32,479 nt of DNA, taken from the NCBI GenBank assembly GCA_024276655.1, contig JAJRWU010000035.1, positions 1 through 32,479 of the forward strand. The letters run 5' to 3'. The first letter of the stretch is position 1, and each line of letters opens with the position of its first letter. The notes beneath the pieces were generated by a model. That model was not told the origin of the DNA. It searched no databases and worked only from the letters and a program-made list of their open reading frames with translations. This document shows, one piece after another, positions 24,827-32,479 of the stretch. This DNA comes from Planctomycetota bacterium (GTDB lineage Bacteria > Planctomycetota > Planctomycetia > Pirellulales > Pirellulaceae). The position numbers and the translations under genes were made by a program.

Positions 24827-25065
24827 GGCGAATCCCTCTACTGGGTGCGTGGCAATTTTTCATGGTGCTCTTCGCAGTGTACCGCCGCGGCGGCCCGAAA
24901 CAAGCGCCGCGATTTATTGCCAGCACTTTCGACGAACCAGCACATCGCCCTTTCCCTTTTCAGGAATGGAGGCGTAAAATAGAGCGGTGCTCCCGCTGGG
25001 CGCCGTTTTGCAGGAAAGGTCGGGCGTCGAGAAAGTTGGGCGGCGCTCTCAATGAAGAGGCAAAG

Positions 25066-25995
25066 ATGGGAATCTATGATCGGGGATATTACCGGGACGA
25101 TGACTCCCCGCCGGCGTGGGGCTCTGGCGGCGCGCGCCCATCGGGCGCTGCGGCGTGGTCGATCATCACGTGGCTGATCGTGATCAACGCCGTGATCTTT
25201 ATTATTGACGGGTTTTCGCCCCGGTTGCCTGTCCCGCCAGGATACCCGCTCGGCGCCAATGGTCGCTGGCTCAGCGGCGCGCTGGCGCTAAATTCCGACC
25301 TCTTCACGCATCCTTGGAATGCGTGGCAGTTGCTGACCTACGGTTTCTCCCACTCGTCCTTGGGAACGGAACTGGGCATCTGGCATGTGCTTTTCAACAT
25401 GTTCGGCCTCTGGATGTTCGGCCGCGAAATTGAAGAACGGCTGGGGCGGCGCGAATTTCTCACCTTTTATCTTTGCGCAATTGTTTTCGCCGGGCTGGTC
25501 TGGGTGATCGTCGCCGCCACAACGTATTCCTCGCCGGCATCGATGGTGGGCGCTTCGGGCGCCGTTTCCGCCGTGGTGATTCTATTTGCCGCCTATTTCC
25601 CTCAGCGAAAGGTTTTTATCTTCGGGGTGTTTCCCTTGCCGGCATTCGTAATGGCGATCGCCTTCGTGGGGATGGACCTGCTGGGCTCGCTTTCCGGAAA
25701 AGGCGGCACCGCCTTTGAAGCCCATTTGGCGGGTGCGGCGTTTGCCATGGTTTACTGGAAGTTCGGCTGGAATTTAAGCCGGTTTCTGCCGGCACTCGGT
25801 CGATTGCGATTGCCCTCGTTGAAATCTCGCACATCGCTCAAAATTCACGACCCCGAAGACGCCTACCACGAACAAGACTCCGCAGCCGACAAACTCCTGG
25901 ATAAAGTGCGAGTTTCGGGAGAAGCCAGCCTCACTCGCAAGGAACGCGCGCTTCTGGAAGCCTACAGCCGCCGCATGCGGCAGAAACATCGTTGA
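25066..25995 (+). CDS. Rhomboid family intramembrane serine protease
   Basis: The 309-residue protein has about six membrane helices from residue 30 on. The catalytic dyad is visible as Ser164 in SMVGASGAVSAV and His220 in AFEAHLAGAAFAM. The conserved HVLFNMFGLWMFGREIEERL segment carries His107 and Asn111 of the oxyanion-hole helix. Rhomboids cleave membrane-anchored proteins within or near their transmembrane helix. The C-terminal ~80 residues form a soluble, charged tail with SGEASLTRKERALLEAYSRR, a motif often found at the end of bacterial rhomboids. ATG at 25066 has AGAGG about 6 nt upstream; the frame is open 92 codons further upstream, but that part lacks protein character and overlaps the divergent gene's leader. 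Substrates are unknown. Confidence 0.92.
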   Translation: MGIYDRGYYRDDDSPPAWGSGGARPSGAAAWSIITWLIVINAVIFIIDGFSPRLPVPPGYPLGANGRWLSGALALNSDLFTHPWNAWQLLTYGFSHSSLGTELGIWHVLFNMFGLWMFGREIEERLGRREFLTFYLCAIVFAGLVWVIVAATTYSSPASMVGASGAVSAVVILFAAYFPQRKVFIFGVFPLPAFVMAIAFVGMDLLGSLSGKGGTAFEAHLAGAAFAMVYWKFGWNLSRFLPALGRLRLPSLKSRTSLKIHDPEDAYHEQDSAADKLLDKVRVSGEASLTRKERALLEAYSRRMRQKHR

Positions 25996-26611
25996 GAAAC
26001 ACCTTTTTTCGTAATTTTAATACGGCTGTGCGATTGCATTGCATCGTCAAATTGGGCCGAGATAATTGCAGCCTGTCCTCTGCGGCCCTCCGCGCCTTTG
26101 CGCTCTCTGCGTTGAAACGTCCGCCCAGAAACCGCCGAGCAATGTCTGAACTTCCGCCGGCGCCGCGGGAATTTGCGATAACATCCAGCCGACAGATCAG
26201 AATCGGTGAACGGTTGCCTGGAAACAAACGGACTGTTGGTGCTTCACACGGACTCTGGCACGAAGAAACGTGTTTCGCTTTTCGATGAGGGACCCAAAAG
26301 GCGGCTATACCACGCGTTGAATCGCGGGTAACCGTTCAGGGCTATTCTTTAGCGACCTCTGCATTTCCCTATCTTCGCAACCGTTTTGGGGATATTCGCT
26401 GCTGGCCAAACCTCTGGCCGGGCGCCGTTAAGCTGGAGGACGCCAGGCCGCAAAGTCGGCGCATTTATCCTGAATTCCCGTCTTGTGGCCGTATTGCGAG
26501 GATTTGCGGCCGAAAATTCTGTACATCCCGCATATTCGGGCAATCTTACCAGTTGCCTTGGGCCGAAAATAGAAACAGAGAACCGGCTATTGGTCTTCAC
26601 TGAGGCACCGA
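25996..26611. repeat. 616-nt gap with degenerate intergenic repeat; no gene
   Basis: Positions 26074-26118 read CTGTCCTCTGCGGCCCTCCG and continue CGCCTTTGCGCTCTCTGCGT. This is a relative of the sequence at 32221-32269 in reverse complement. A family 4 half-site (CAGGGCTATTCTTTAGCG) lies at 26333-26351. An open frame from 26386 has no ribosome site and no recognisable composition, so I do not call it. Confidence 0.6.
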
Positions 26612-29600
26612 GTGAGTTCAGATATGAGCATGCAGAATCTGGAAAAAGTCTGGCTGTTGACGGCAAATCTTTTGCGGCGGCGATTCCCAATACTGGTATT
26701 GGGAATGCTGTTGGCCAATGGCTTGGGCGGCAGCGCCGCTCAGGCGCAAAAGACACAATGGATTTGGCTTCCCGGCAGCCGACCATCGCCCTCGCAAGCC
26801 AGCCATTTTCGTCGAGTAATTCGGCTCATCAAACCACAACGCGTGCTGATGACCATCGCCGCCGACGACACCTACGAACTTTATATCAACGGGCGCCGCG
26901 TGGCCGCCGGTCCGAAAGACGATGATGTCGATAAATTCGACCTCTCGAAATACGTCCGGGAGGGAAAGAATCTTGTCGCGATCAAGGTGGTGAATCAAGA
27001 AGGAAAAACCGCCGGTTTGGCGGCCGAGATCAAAATAAATGAGAATAATCGGTGGCGCCAAGTGCCGACCGATCGTTCCTGGAAAGTGAGCGGACGTCCG
27101 CTGCCGCTCTGGACGTCGCCGCTTTACAACGATTCCGGCTGGGCCGCCTCTCGCGAGATCGGCGTGTTCAACGCCCCATCGGATTCAGAGGCGACCGCGA
27201 AGTCGGTGAAATCGTCATCAGGTCAGACCGTCGGCGCCTCGAAATCGTCTCGACCAACAACAGATGTAACAGAATCAGCCGCGTCGGAAGTGGCGCGTTT
27301 TCGAATTTCAGAGGAATTTGAAGTCTCGGAAATTGCCGGCGGCGATCTCACCGGCTCGTTAATCGCGATGGCTTTCGACGAATTCGGCCATCTGATCGTT
27401 TCGCGCGAAGGCGGCCCGCTGATGCTGGTCTACGACAGCAACAACGATGGCCAACAAGACAAAATGCGGACCTACTGCGAGAAAATAAAGAACTGCCAGG
27501 GCATTCTGCCGCTCAATGGCGATGTTTTCGCCATCGCCGACGGACCCGACGGCGCCGCGCTCTACCAACTCAGCGACAAAGACCAAGACGGAAAACTGGA
27601 AGACGTCAAAACGTTGCTGAAATTCAGGGGCGCGTTGGGAGAGCATGGCCCGCACGGCCTCACGCTCGGCCCCGACGGACTGATTTATATCGTGGTGGGA
27701 AATCATTCCGCGCCGGTGAAGGAATACGCCGCAAGCAGCCCCTTCGGCAATTACCACGAAGGCGACTTATTAACGCCCCGGTATGAGGATCCGGGTGGGC
27801 ATGCTGTTGGCGTGAAGGCGCCCGGTGGCGTCGTTATACGCACCAACACCAGCGGTGATACGGTGGAATTGGTGGCCGGAGGGCTCCGAAATCCTTATGA
27901 TTTGGCGTTCAACTCCGATGGCGAATTATTCACCTACGATTCCGATATGGAGTCGGACCAAGGCGCGGCGTGGTATCGCCCGACGCGCATGCTCCATGTA
28001 ACGCCCGGCGCCGAATTCGGCTGGCGCAGCGGTTGGGCGAAGTGGCCATCGTATTTCATCGACAGTCTGCCGGCGGCGGCCGACACGGGCCGTGGTTCGC
28101 CGACGGGCGTCGCGCTGTACGATCATTTCGCCTTTCCGGCGCGCTACCACAAATCGATGTTCGTCGCGGATTGGTCGGAAGGGCGAATCTTGTCGATGAA
28201 ACTCACCGAAGACGGCGCCTCGTACAAGGCCAAAGCGGAGCCCTTCCTCACGGGGCAACCCTTGAATGTTACCGATTTGGCGGTCGGCCCCGAAGGCGAT
28301 CTGTATTTCATCACGGGAGGCCGGGGAACCGCGGGCGGCATTTATCGCGTCTCTTGGCGGGGCGAGGTTCCCGATAACGTTAAAAATCTGGGCGACGGAA
28401 TCGAAGCCGTGATTCGGCAGCCCCAACTGCAAAGCGCCTGGGCCCGACAAGCCATCGCGACCGCCAGGGAAGAAGTCGGCGACGACTGGCGCCCGCTAAT
28501 TACCGAACAGGCCTTGGACCACGAAAACAGTCTGAAAAGGCGGCTACAAGCCTTGAACGTCTTGCGTTTGTTTGGCCCTTCGCCAGAAGCCGACGACCTC
28601 GACGCCCTAGCCGCGGACGACAACCCTGAAATCCGCATGCAGGCCGCCTGGCTCACCGTCGCGACCGAAGACGACGGGCGGCGAGCGCGGCTGCTGACGC
28701 TTCTCGGCGACGAAAATGCACGCGTCCGACGTTGTGCATGTGAGTCGCTGTTGAAGCTTTCCGAAGCGGTCGACTTCGAAACTCTCCGGCCGATGTTGCT
28801 TTCGCCCGATCGTTTTGAATCTTGGTCGGCTCGTAAGCTTTTGGAGCAAGGCGATGGCGAGCAATGGCGCGATGAAGTACTCGAAACCAAACAGGCGAGG
28901 CTCTTCGTTCAGGGCGCCTTGGCCCTCTTGATCACGCAGCCCGATAAACAAACCGCGCAGGCCATATTGGTGCGTGTGCAGGAGATGTTGGACGATTTTG
29001 TCTCCGATCGCGATTTTATCGACATCATGCGAATCACGCAGTTGGCGTTGATCCGAGGTGAATTCAAGGCCGAAGACGCACCCGATGTTCGCGCCGTTTT
29101 GGAATGGGAATATCCTTCGTCGAACCCCACCATGAACCGGGAGTTGGTGCGACTGCTGACTTTTTTGAAGTCGGAGAACCTCGCCGAAAAATTCATCGAA
29201 CAACTGGAGTCCGACATTCCGCTGGTGGAAAAAACACACTTGGCTTTCCATTTGCGGTTCATGGCGGAGAGTTTCACCAGCGAAGAGAAATTCAAAATCT
29301 TGCAGTTCTACGAAGACGCCCAGAAATTCGAGGGCGGCGCCAGTTATGATCGCTACCTGCAAAACTGCGCCAACGACTTCGCTCGCAGTCTGACACCCAA
29401 GGAAGCACGCAAGGCGTTGGCCCAAGGCGATCAAATGCCCAGCGCCGCGCTGGGCGCTTTATACCTGACGCCCCACACGCTCGACGCGGAGTTGCTAGAT
29501 ATCTTCGAGGAGCTGAACGGCAAAATCTTGGACGAAAAATCGTTTGCATACCGGCAACTCAAGAGCGGAATCGCGGCGGTGCTCGCACGCAGCGGAGACG

Positions 29601-30517
29601 AAGAATCGATGGCGTTGCTGCGGGATATTTGGGAAACCGACCCCGAACGCAGAGTCGTCGTGGCCATGGGATTGGCCCAAAAGCCCGATGGCGATAACTG
29701 GGATTACCTCCTCCGCTCCGCCCCCATTCTGGAAGGCCCCGCGGCGCGTGAAGTATTGCGAAAATTGCGAACAGTAAATTATGGGCCAGCCGACCCGGCG
29801 CACTATCGGCAGATCATTCTCTGTGGATTGCGATTGGAACGCCACGGCGCCCAGGACGCCGTCGCCTTGCTCGAACATTGGACGGGGGAATCGCGATCTG
29901 AAGCCGGCGACAACTGGAAAACCGCCATCGAAAAATGGCAGGCGTGGTTTGCCGAGCAATATCCTGATCGTCCTGCCGCCGAATTACCGCTCGCCGGCGA
30001 AGAGAGCAAGTGGAGTTTCGACGAACTCCTGGAGTGGATCAATGATACCGAAGCAGACGAGCCGCCGTCGAAAATTCGCGGCGAACTCGTGTTCACCAAA
30101 GCCAACTGCGCCAAGTGCCACCGATTTGGCGGCGCCGGCGAAGCCGTGGGACCCGACCTGAGCAGCGTCAGCAAACGCTTTATGCGGAAAGAGATTCTGC
30201 AGGCGTTGGTGTATCCGTCGCACGTGATTTCCGATCAATACGCGGCGAAAACCGTTGTGACGAAAAACGGACGCACTTTCACCGGACTCGTCGGCAAAGG
30301 CGCCAAGGGGGAGCTCACGATCGTCACCCCCGATGGCAAACGCCTGACCATCAAGGAAGCCAACGTGGAGGAAATCGAGCCTAGCAAAAAATCGGCCATG
30401 CCCGACGGCTTGCTCGACCAATTAGAGAAGCAAGAGATTGTCGATCTGTTTGAATACCTTTCCAACGCGCCGAAAAAGCGGCTCGTGATCAAGCCCCTAA
30501 CCAGCGGAACGCGCTAG
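26612..30517 (+). CDS. PVC-type membrane-bound dehydrogenase-like protein with CxxCH haem site (1301 aa)
   Basis: This very large exported protein has a signal segment (about 20-46, ending AAQAQ). A jelly-roll, sugar-binding-like domain follows (about 47-190, TQWIWLPGSRP...DDTYELYINGRRVA), then a Ser/Thr linker. A PVC-type beta-propeller comes next (about 230-590, with GALGEHGPHGLTLGPDGLIY and GLRNPYDLAFNSDGELFTYD). HEAT-like helical repeats occupy about 600-1130. A C-terminal cytochrome c-type module carries CAKCH (Cys1166, Cys1169, His1170) and ends in the usual GRTFTGLV and KSAMPDGLLDQL segments. Such proteins are typical of planctomycetes and are thought to oxidise carbohydrates and pass electrons on; this is family knowledge, not shown here. 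The GTG start at 26612 has GAGG 6 nt upstream; ATGs at 26624 and 26630 are alternatives. Confidence 0.92.
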   Translation: MSSDMSMQNLEKVWLLTANLLRRRFPILVLGMLLANGLGGSAAQAQKTQWIWLPGSRPSPSQASHFRRVIRLIKPQRVLMTIAADDTYELYINGRRVAAGPKDDDVDKFDLSKYVREGKNLVAIKVVNQEGKTAGLAAEIKINENNRWRQVPTDRSWKVSGRPLPLWTSPLYNDSGWAASREIGVFNAPSDSEATAKSVKSSSGQTVGASKSSRPTTDVTESAASEVARFRISEEFEVSEIAGGDLTGSLIAMAFDEFGHLIVSREGGPLMLVYDSNNDGQQDKMRTYCEKIKNCQGILPLNGDVFAIADGPDGAALYQLSDKDQDGKLEDVKTLLKFRGALGEHGPHGLTLGPDGLIYIVVGNHSAPVKEYAASSPFGNYHEGDLLTPRYEDPGGHAVGVKAPGGVVIRTNTSGDTVELVAGGLRNPYDLAFNSDGELFTYDSDMESDQGAAWYRPTRMLHVTPGAEFGWRSGWAKWPSYFIDSLPAAADTGRGSPTGVALYDHFAFPARYHKSMFVADWSEGRILSMKLTEDGASYKAKAEPFLTGQPLNVTDLAVGPEGDLYFITGGRGTAGGIYRVSWRGEVPDNVKNLGDGIEAVIRQPQLQSAWARQAIATAREEVGDDWRPLITEQALDHENSLKRRLQALNVLRLFGPSPEADDLDALAADDNPEIRMQAAWLTVATEDDGRRARLLTLLGDENARVRRCACESLLKLSEAVDFETLRPMLLSPDRFESWSARKLLEQGDGEQWRDEVLETKQARLFVQGALALLITQPDKQTAQAILVRVQEMLDDFVSDRDFIDIMRITQLALIRGEFKAEDAPDVRAVLEWEYPSSNPTMNRELVRLLTFLKSENLAEKFIEQLESDIPLVEKTHLAFHLRFMAESFTSEEKFKILQFYEDAQKFEGGASYDRYLQNCANDFARSLTPKEARKALAQGDQMPSAALGALYLTPHTLDAELLDIFEELNGKILDEKSFAYRQLKSGIAAVLARSGDEESMALLRDIWETDPERRVVVAMGLAQKPDGDNWDYLLRSAPILEGPAAREVLRKLRTVNYGPADPAHYRQIILCGLRLERHGAQDAVALLEHWTGESRSEAGDNWKTAIEKWQAWFAEQYPDRPAAELPLAGEESKWSFDELLEWINDTEADEPPSKIRGELVFTKANCAKCHRFGGAGEAVGPDLSSVSKRFMRKEILQALVYPSHVISDQYAAKTVVTKNGRTFTGLVGKGAKGELTIVTPDGKRLTIKEANVEEIEPSKKSAMPDGLLDQLEKQEIVDLFEYLSNAPKKRLVIKPLTSGTR

Positions 30518-30526
30518 TGCGTTGGA

Positions 30527-30741
30527 ATTCGCGCCGTTGGAGTTCAAGCTTTAGCATCAAGCGGAAAAATTAGTGTCGTAGCCATGCTCGCCAGAGCGTG
30601 GGATGGTTCACCGCTCACCCACCGTCTGGCGACGATGGCGACACAAATGCGACAGTTATTTATCGAGCGGTGCTTAGCTTGCTTTTTTATCGCGTTTCCC
30701 GGGGCAAAACAAGCTAAAGCTTGAACTCCAACGGCGCGAAT
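30527..30741. repeat. Perfect 29-bp inverted-repeat pair flanking a nested repeat
   Basis: Positions 30527-30555 (core GCGCCGTTGGAGTTCAAGCT) and 30713-30741 are exact reverse complements over 29 bp. Between them lies a family 2 palindrome (30551-30674) plus about 40 nt. Weaker relatives of the arm occur near 6171 and 17299. It looks like a small palindromic element into which another repeat has inserted. It also lies between the stop of the giant cytochrome gene and the stop of the opposing DUF1499 gene, so the hairpin may serve as a 3' end for both. Confidence 0.8.
30551..30674 (-). repeat. Palindromic dispersed repeat, family 2, copy 2
   Basis: Reverse-complemented, it matches 13281-13403 almost throughout, including the GCACCGCTCGATAAA end, the TGTCGCATTTGTGT segment, GGTGGGTGAGCGGTGAACCA and GACACTAATTTT. 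One inner arm differs (TGGCGAGCATGGCTA against TGGCGACGATGGCTA), so the inner palindrome is slightly broken in this copy. Confidence 0.85.
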
Positions 30742-30756
30742 CCTTTAGCGCACATG

Positions 30757-31143
30757 CTAACTCGAAGCGAATTCCTTACCAATGGCTTCCATGCGGGCTC
30801 GATTGGCGCCCATGTCGGAATAACCGGTGCGCGACGCCGAGCGAAAGTGAATCAGACCGGCTTCCATATCGATTAGGAATTCGACGTCGTCCACGAAGCC
30901 CAGGAACCGACTCTGGGCTTCAAATCGCAGGTAGTCGTCTTGTTCGGAAATGAGTCGGAGCCGGGCAATCGACTGGCAGGCTTGCTTCAACCGTTGCCGG
31001 GTTTCCTCCACCGACCCCGAAAATGGCAGGGGCGGCATGCGGCGAGATTCGCGGCTCGCCTGTGTGCAAACACAATTCGGCGAAGCGGGGCAGTCGGCCA
31101 AGCGGCCGTCGGGAGGACCTGTTTTTCCTGATTCAGAACGCAT
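30757..31143 (-). CDS. DUF1499 domain protein
   Basis: The 128-residue protein has the DUF1499 pattern: an N-terminal LADCPASPNCVCTQ motif, a central RLKQACQSIARLRLISEQDD-like helix and strand, YLRFEAQSRFLGFVDDVEFL, and the closing FRSASRTGYSDMGANRARME. The function of the family is not established. No signal peptide is seen. It is the last gene of a three-gene minus-strand cluster and begins 29 nt after the cupin stop codon. ATG at 31143 is preferred to a TTG 6 codons upstream, although neither has a strong ribosome site. Confidence 0.88.
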   Translation of the reverse strand: MRSESGKTGPPDGRLADCPASPNCVCTQASRESRRMPPLPFSGSVEETRQRLKQACQSIARLRLISEQDDYLRFEAQSRFLGFVDDVEFLIDMEAGLIHFRSASRTGYSDMGANRARMEAIGKEFASS

Positions 31144-31172
31144 CGTGTTTCGTCGCGGCAAAGCCAGGGAAG

Positions 31173-31523
31173 CTACTTCTTCAAAAGCAGCAGGAGCATC
31201 ACGACCGGAGTTTTTGTCTGCACGCTGTGTTTCAAATTGGCGGGCATGTGAATCCAGGTTCCCGGTTGTGCTTCAACGGTTTCGTCGCCGAGCGTTAAGA
31301 TTGCTTCGCCTTGAATGAAATGCAAGATGGCCGGCATCGACGCCGTGTGTTCCGACAACTCCTCTCCTTGCGCAAATCCAAAAATCACCGCCTTCACGTT
31401 GTCGTCGTTGAACAACGTGCGGGTGAGGATGCCGTTCTCAGGCGGCTCGACTTCCCTAGCGAGATCGAGAAACTGGGTGAATTTGTCGCTTGTTGCATCT
31501 TCGTTCATTGCTTTTTCGCTCAT
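31173..31523 (-). CDS. Cupin domain protein
   Basis: The 116-residue single-domain cupin shows a small beta-barrel: VKAVIFGFAQGEELSEHTAS (with one His of motif 1), MPAILHFIQGEAILTLGDET, then PGTWIHMPANLKHSV (His of motif 2) and a hydrophobic end. Motif 1 has only one of its usual two His, so metal binding may be altered or absent. The ATG at 31523 overlaps the last base of the hemerythrin stop codon (TAATG) and has AGAGG about 7 nt upstream inside that gene, so translation is very likely coupled. Small cupins of this type bind metals or small ligands; the role here is unknown. Confidence 0.87.
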   Translation of the reverse strand: MSEKAMNEDATSDKFTQFLDLAREVEPPENGILTRTLFNDDNVKAVIFGFAQGEELSEHTASMPAILHFIQGEAILTLGDETVEAQPGTWIHMPANLKHSVQTKTPVVMLLLLLKK

Positions 31524-32059
31524 TACATTGCCTCTTCCCAACGGACCACTTCCGCTTCGAACCGCTTATGGAGGCCGGCCAACTCGCGCTCAGTTTCGAC
31601 TTCGGCGAATCTGCCGGCCATGGCGTCGTCGTCGTCGTCGCTCATCACATGCCCCGCCATTTTGAACAGCACGTTGTTCTCCTTGAAGATATGCTGTCGC
31701 AAGAGCGGCGCGAACTCCTTGGCCGCCGCTGTAAACAGGGCTGCGTCGAATTCTTCTTGTGCGGAGGCTTCTCGCATTCGCCGCACGCAATCACGACCCA
31801 CGGTATGTTCGTGCAGCATGACGCCAATCGGCCCGCCTTCCTCCGGAATGCCCCGTTCCTTCAACAGAGGGAAGAAGAGGTCTTCCTCCTTGGCATGATG
31901 GCATTTGTCGGCGAATTGGCTGAAAAAACCGGCCGCCCATTCGGGGAAGCCAGCGGGCGCCGGCTGATCGGCTTCGAGCAACACAACCGATTTCTCCAGC
32001 AAGTCGAGCCCGCGCTCAATGAGGTCGTGTTCGTTGATCAGCCAGTCGACGGATTTCAT
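31523..32059 (-). CDS. Hemerythrin domain protein
   Basis: The 178-residue protein has the four-helix hemerythrin cation-binding pattern. Candidate di-iron ligands are His11 (LINEHDLIERG), His54/His55 with a nearby Glu (CHHAKEEDLFFPLL), His83 and/or His85 (MLHEHTVGRD), and His123 with Glu127 (LLRQHIFKENNVLF). Bacterial members bind O2, NO or iron and may sense or scavenge them. A run of five Asp (SDDDDDAM) encoded by a (GTC)5 tract on the plus strand lies in the C-terminal part. It is the first gene of a minus-strand cluster with the cupin and DUF1499 genes. AAGGAA is about 7 nt before the ATG. Confidence 0.92.
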   Translation of the reverse strand: MKSVDWLINEHDLIERGLDLLEKSVVLLEADQPAPAGFPEWAAGFFSQFADKCHHAKEEDLFFPLLKERGIPEEGGPIGVMLHEHTVGRDCVRRMREASAQEEFDAALFTAAAKEFAPLLRQHIFKENNVLFKMAGHVMSDDDDDAMAGRFAEVETERELAGLHKRFEAEVVRWEEAM

Positions 32060-32479
32060 GGCGTCATTCCTTATTCTTTTAACACGAGACCACCGAGCAG
32101 GAGGAGCCGGTAATTTTGTGACCGTTGTTCAGGAGTTTTGAACTGTCGGACAGATTACGATCGCAACTCCACTCGCCCTGGGCGGAAATTCAGACATTGC
32201 TAGTGGATGTTTTCAAGTGAGCATTTTAACGCAGAGAACACAAATGCGCGAAGGGCCGCAGAGGACGGAACACAGCACTCGATGTTCCACGGTTTTCTAG
32301 ACGCCGGTTCTCTTTTCGCAAGCATCAAATGCGTCAATACCAATAGTGTTCGGCACGGCAATAGCGGCATGGAGTGAAGTCGATTTTCAGGTCGTTTTTT
32401 AGCGGGAAAGAGCGGGAAAGAGCGGGAAAGAGCGGGAAAGAGCGGGAAAGAGCGGGAAAGAAACTGAGGTCGCGGCGAA
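32060..32479. other. 420-nt gap at the window end: repeats, no gene seen
   Basis: The gap contains a degenerate GCCGGTAATTTTGTGACC sequence near 32107 that resembles a family 4 arm. A cacagag-type repeat at 32221-32269 is the reverse complement of the one at 26074-26118. A 10-bp tandem array lies near the end. The promoter of the hemerythrin operon should be in the first ~100 nt, but I cannot identify it. Confidence 0.5.
32401..32460 (+). repeat. Tandem array: six perfect copies of AGCGGGAAAG
   Basis: Six identical 10-bp units run without a single mismatch from 32401 to 32460, then AAACTG follows. The period is close to one helical turn, so every unit would face the same side of the DNA. No open reading frame of note crosses it. 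The identity of the units suggests recent expansion by slippage, or selection as a binding array. A sequencing or assembly effect on copy number is also possible. Confidence 0.95.

Noticed and set aside
26386-26925. 179-aa plus-strand open frame before the giant cytochrome gene
   Set aside because: It ends inside the cytochrome gene in another frame and shows no domain or ribosome site.
32401-32460. CRISPR array
   Set aside because: Units of 10 bp are directly adjacent with no spacers, so this is a simple tandem repeat.

Overview
This window looks like a chromosomal segment of a planctomycete, most likely of the Pirellulales type (inference from gene content). It carries a Tat-exported DUF1501 protein, a formylglycine-type sulfatase, a 1301-residue PVC-type protein combining beta-propeller, HEAT-like repeats and a CxxCH haem site, a tandem ThuA-like protein, a BlaI/M56 pair, and several exported proteins without close relatives that I recognise. 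The DNA is fairly GC-rich. I see no rRNA, tRNA, CRISPR array, prophage or intact transposase gene.

Layout. 342-3013: BlaI-type repressor and M56 (BlaR1-like) membrane protease, overlapping by ATGA. 3483-8898: DUF423 membrane protein, a tightly linked 754-residue membrane-anchored coiled-coil protein, and an 860-residue membrane protein whose second half holds about four diverged copies of one domain. 9135-11926 (minus): DUF1501 protein and an exported right-handed beta-helix protein. 12202-17290 (plus): C45-type autoproteolytic acyltransferase/hydrolase, aldo/keto reductase, exported NHL-type beta-propeller, and a sulfatase with two altered active-site positions. 17376-17846: a 471-bp fold-back, MITE-like element with 23-bp terminal inverted repeats and a near-perfect 8-bp target duplication. 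17955-18242 (minus): a 95-residue hypothetical protein. 18706-20371: uppS and cdsA (undecaprenyl-PP and CDP-diacylglycerol synthesis), overlapping by 17 nt. 20623-22732 (minus): lipoprotein, a 198-211-residue conserved-looking protein and a small Cys-rich protein. 23042-24826 (minus): tandem ThuA protein. 25066-25995: rhomboid protease. 26612-30517: giant PVC cytochrome. 30757-32059 (minus): hemerythrin, cupin and DUF1499 operon. 32401-32460: six perfect copies of a 10-bp tandem repeat.

How the genes relate. Much of the coding capacity is exported catabolic or envelope machinery typical of planctomycetes (sulfatase, PVC cytochrome, ThuA, beta-propeller, beta-helix, DUF1501). The only clear core-metabolism block is uppS-cdsA. 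The last three genes form a compact operon that probably concerns O2, NO or redox (inference from the hemerythrin fold).

The most striking non-coding feature is the density of palindromic dispersed repeats. At least five families occur in the gaps: (1) a ~150-bp element with a GTTTAACGGCAAGCCGAAGG core at 95-240 and, inverted, at 22321-22479; (2) a ~123-bp palindrome at 13281-13403 and, inverted, at 30551-30674, the second lying inside (3) a pair of perfect 29-bp inverted repeats; (4) a ~107-bp palindrome wrapped around a terminator-like hairpin at 20447-20553 and 22947-23052, with scattered half-sites; (5) the fold-back MITE with a truncated relative at 14473-14525. Degenerate cacagag-type intergenic repeats are also present. 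All repeat comparisons were made by eye on this sequence; none was searched against a database.
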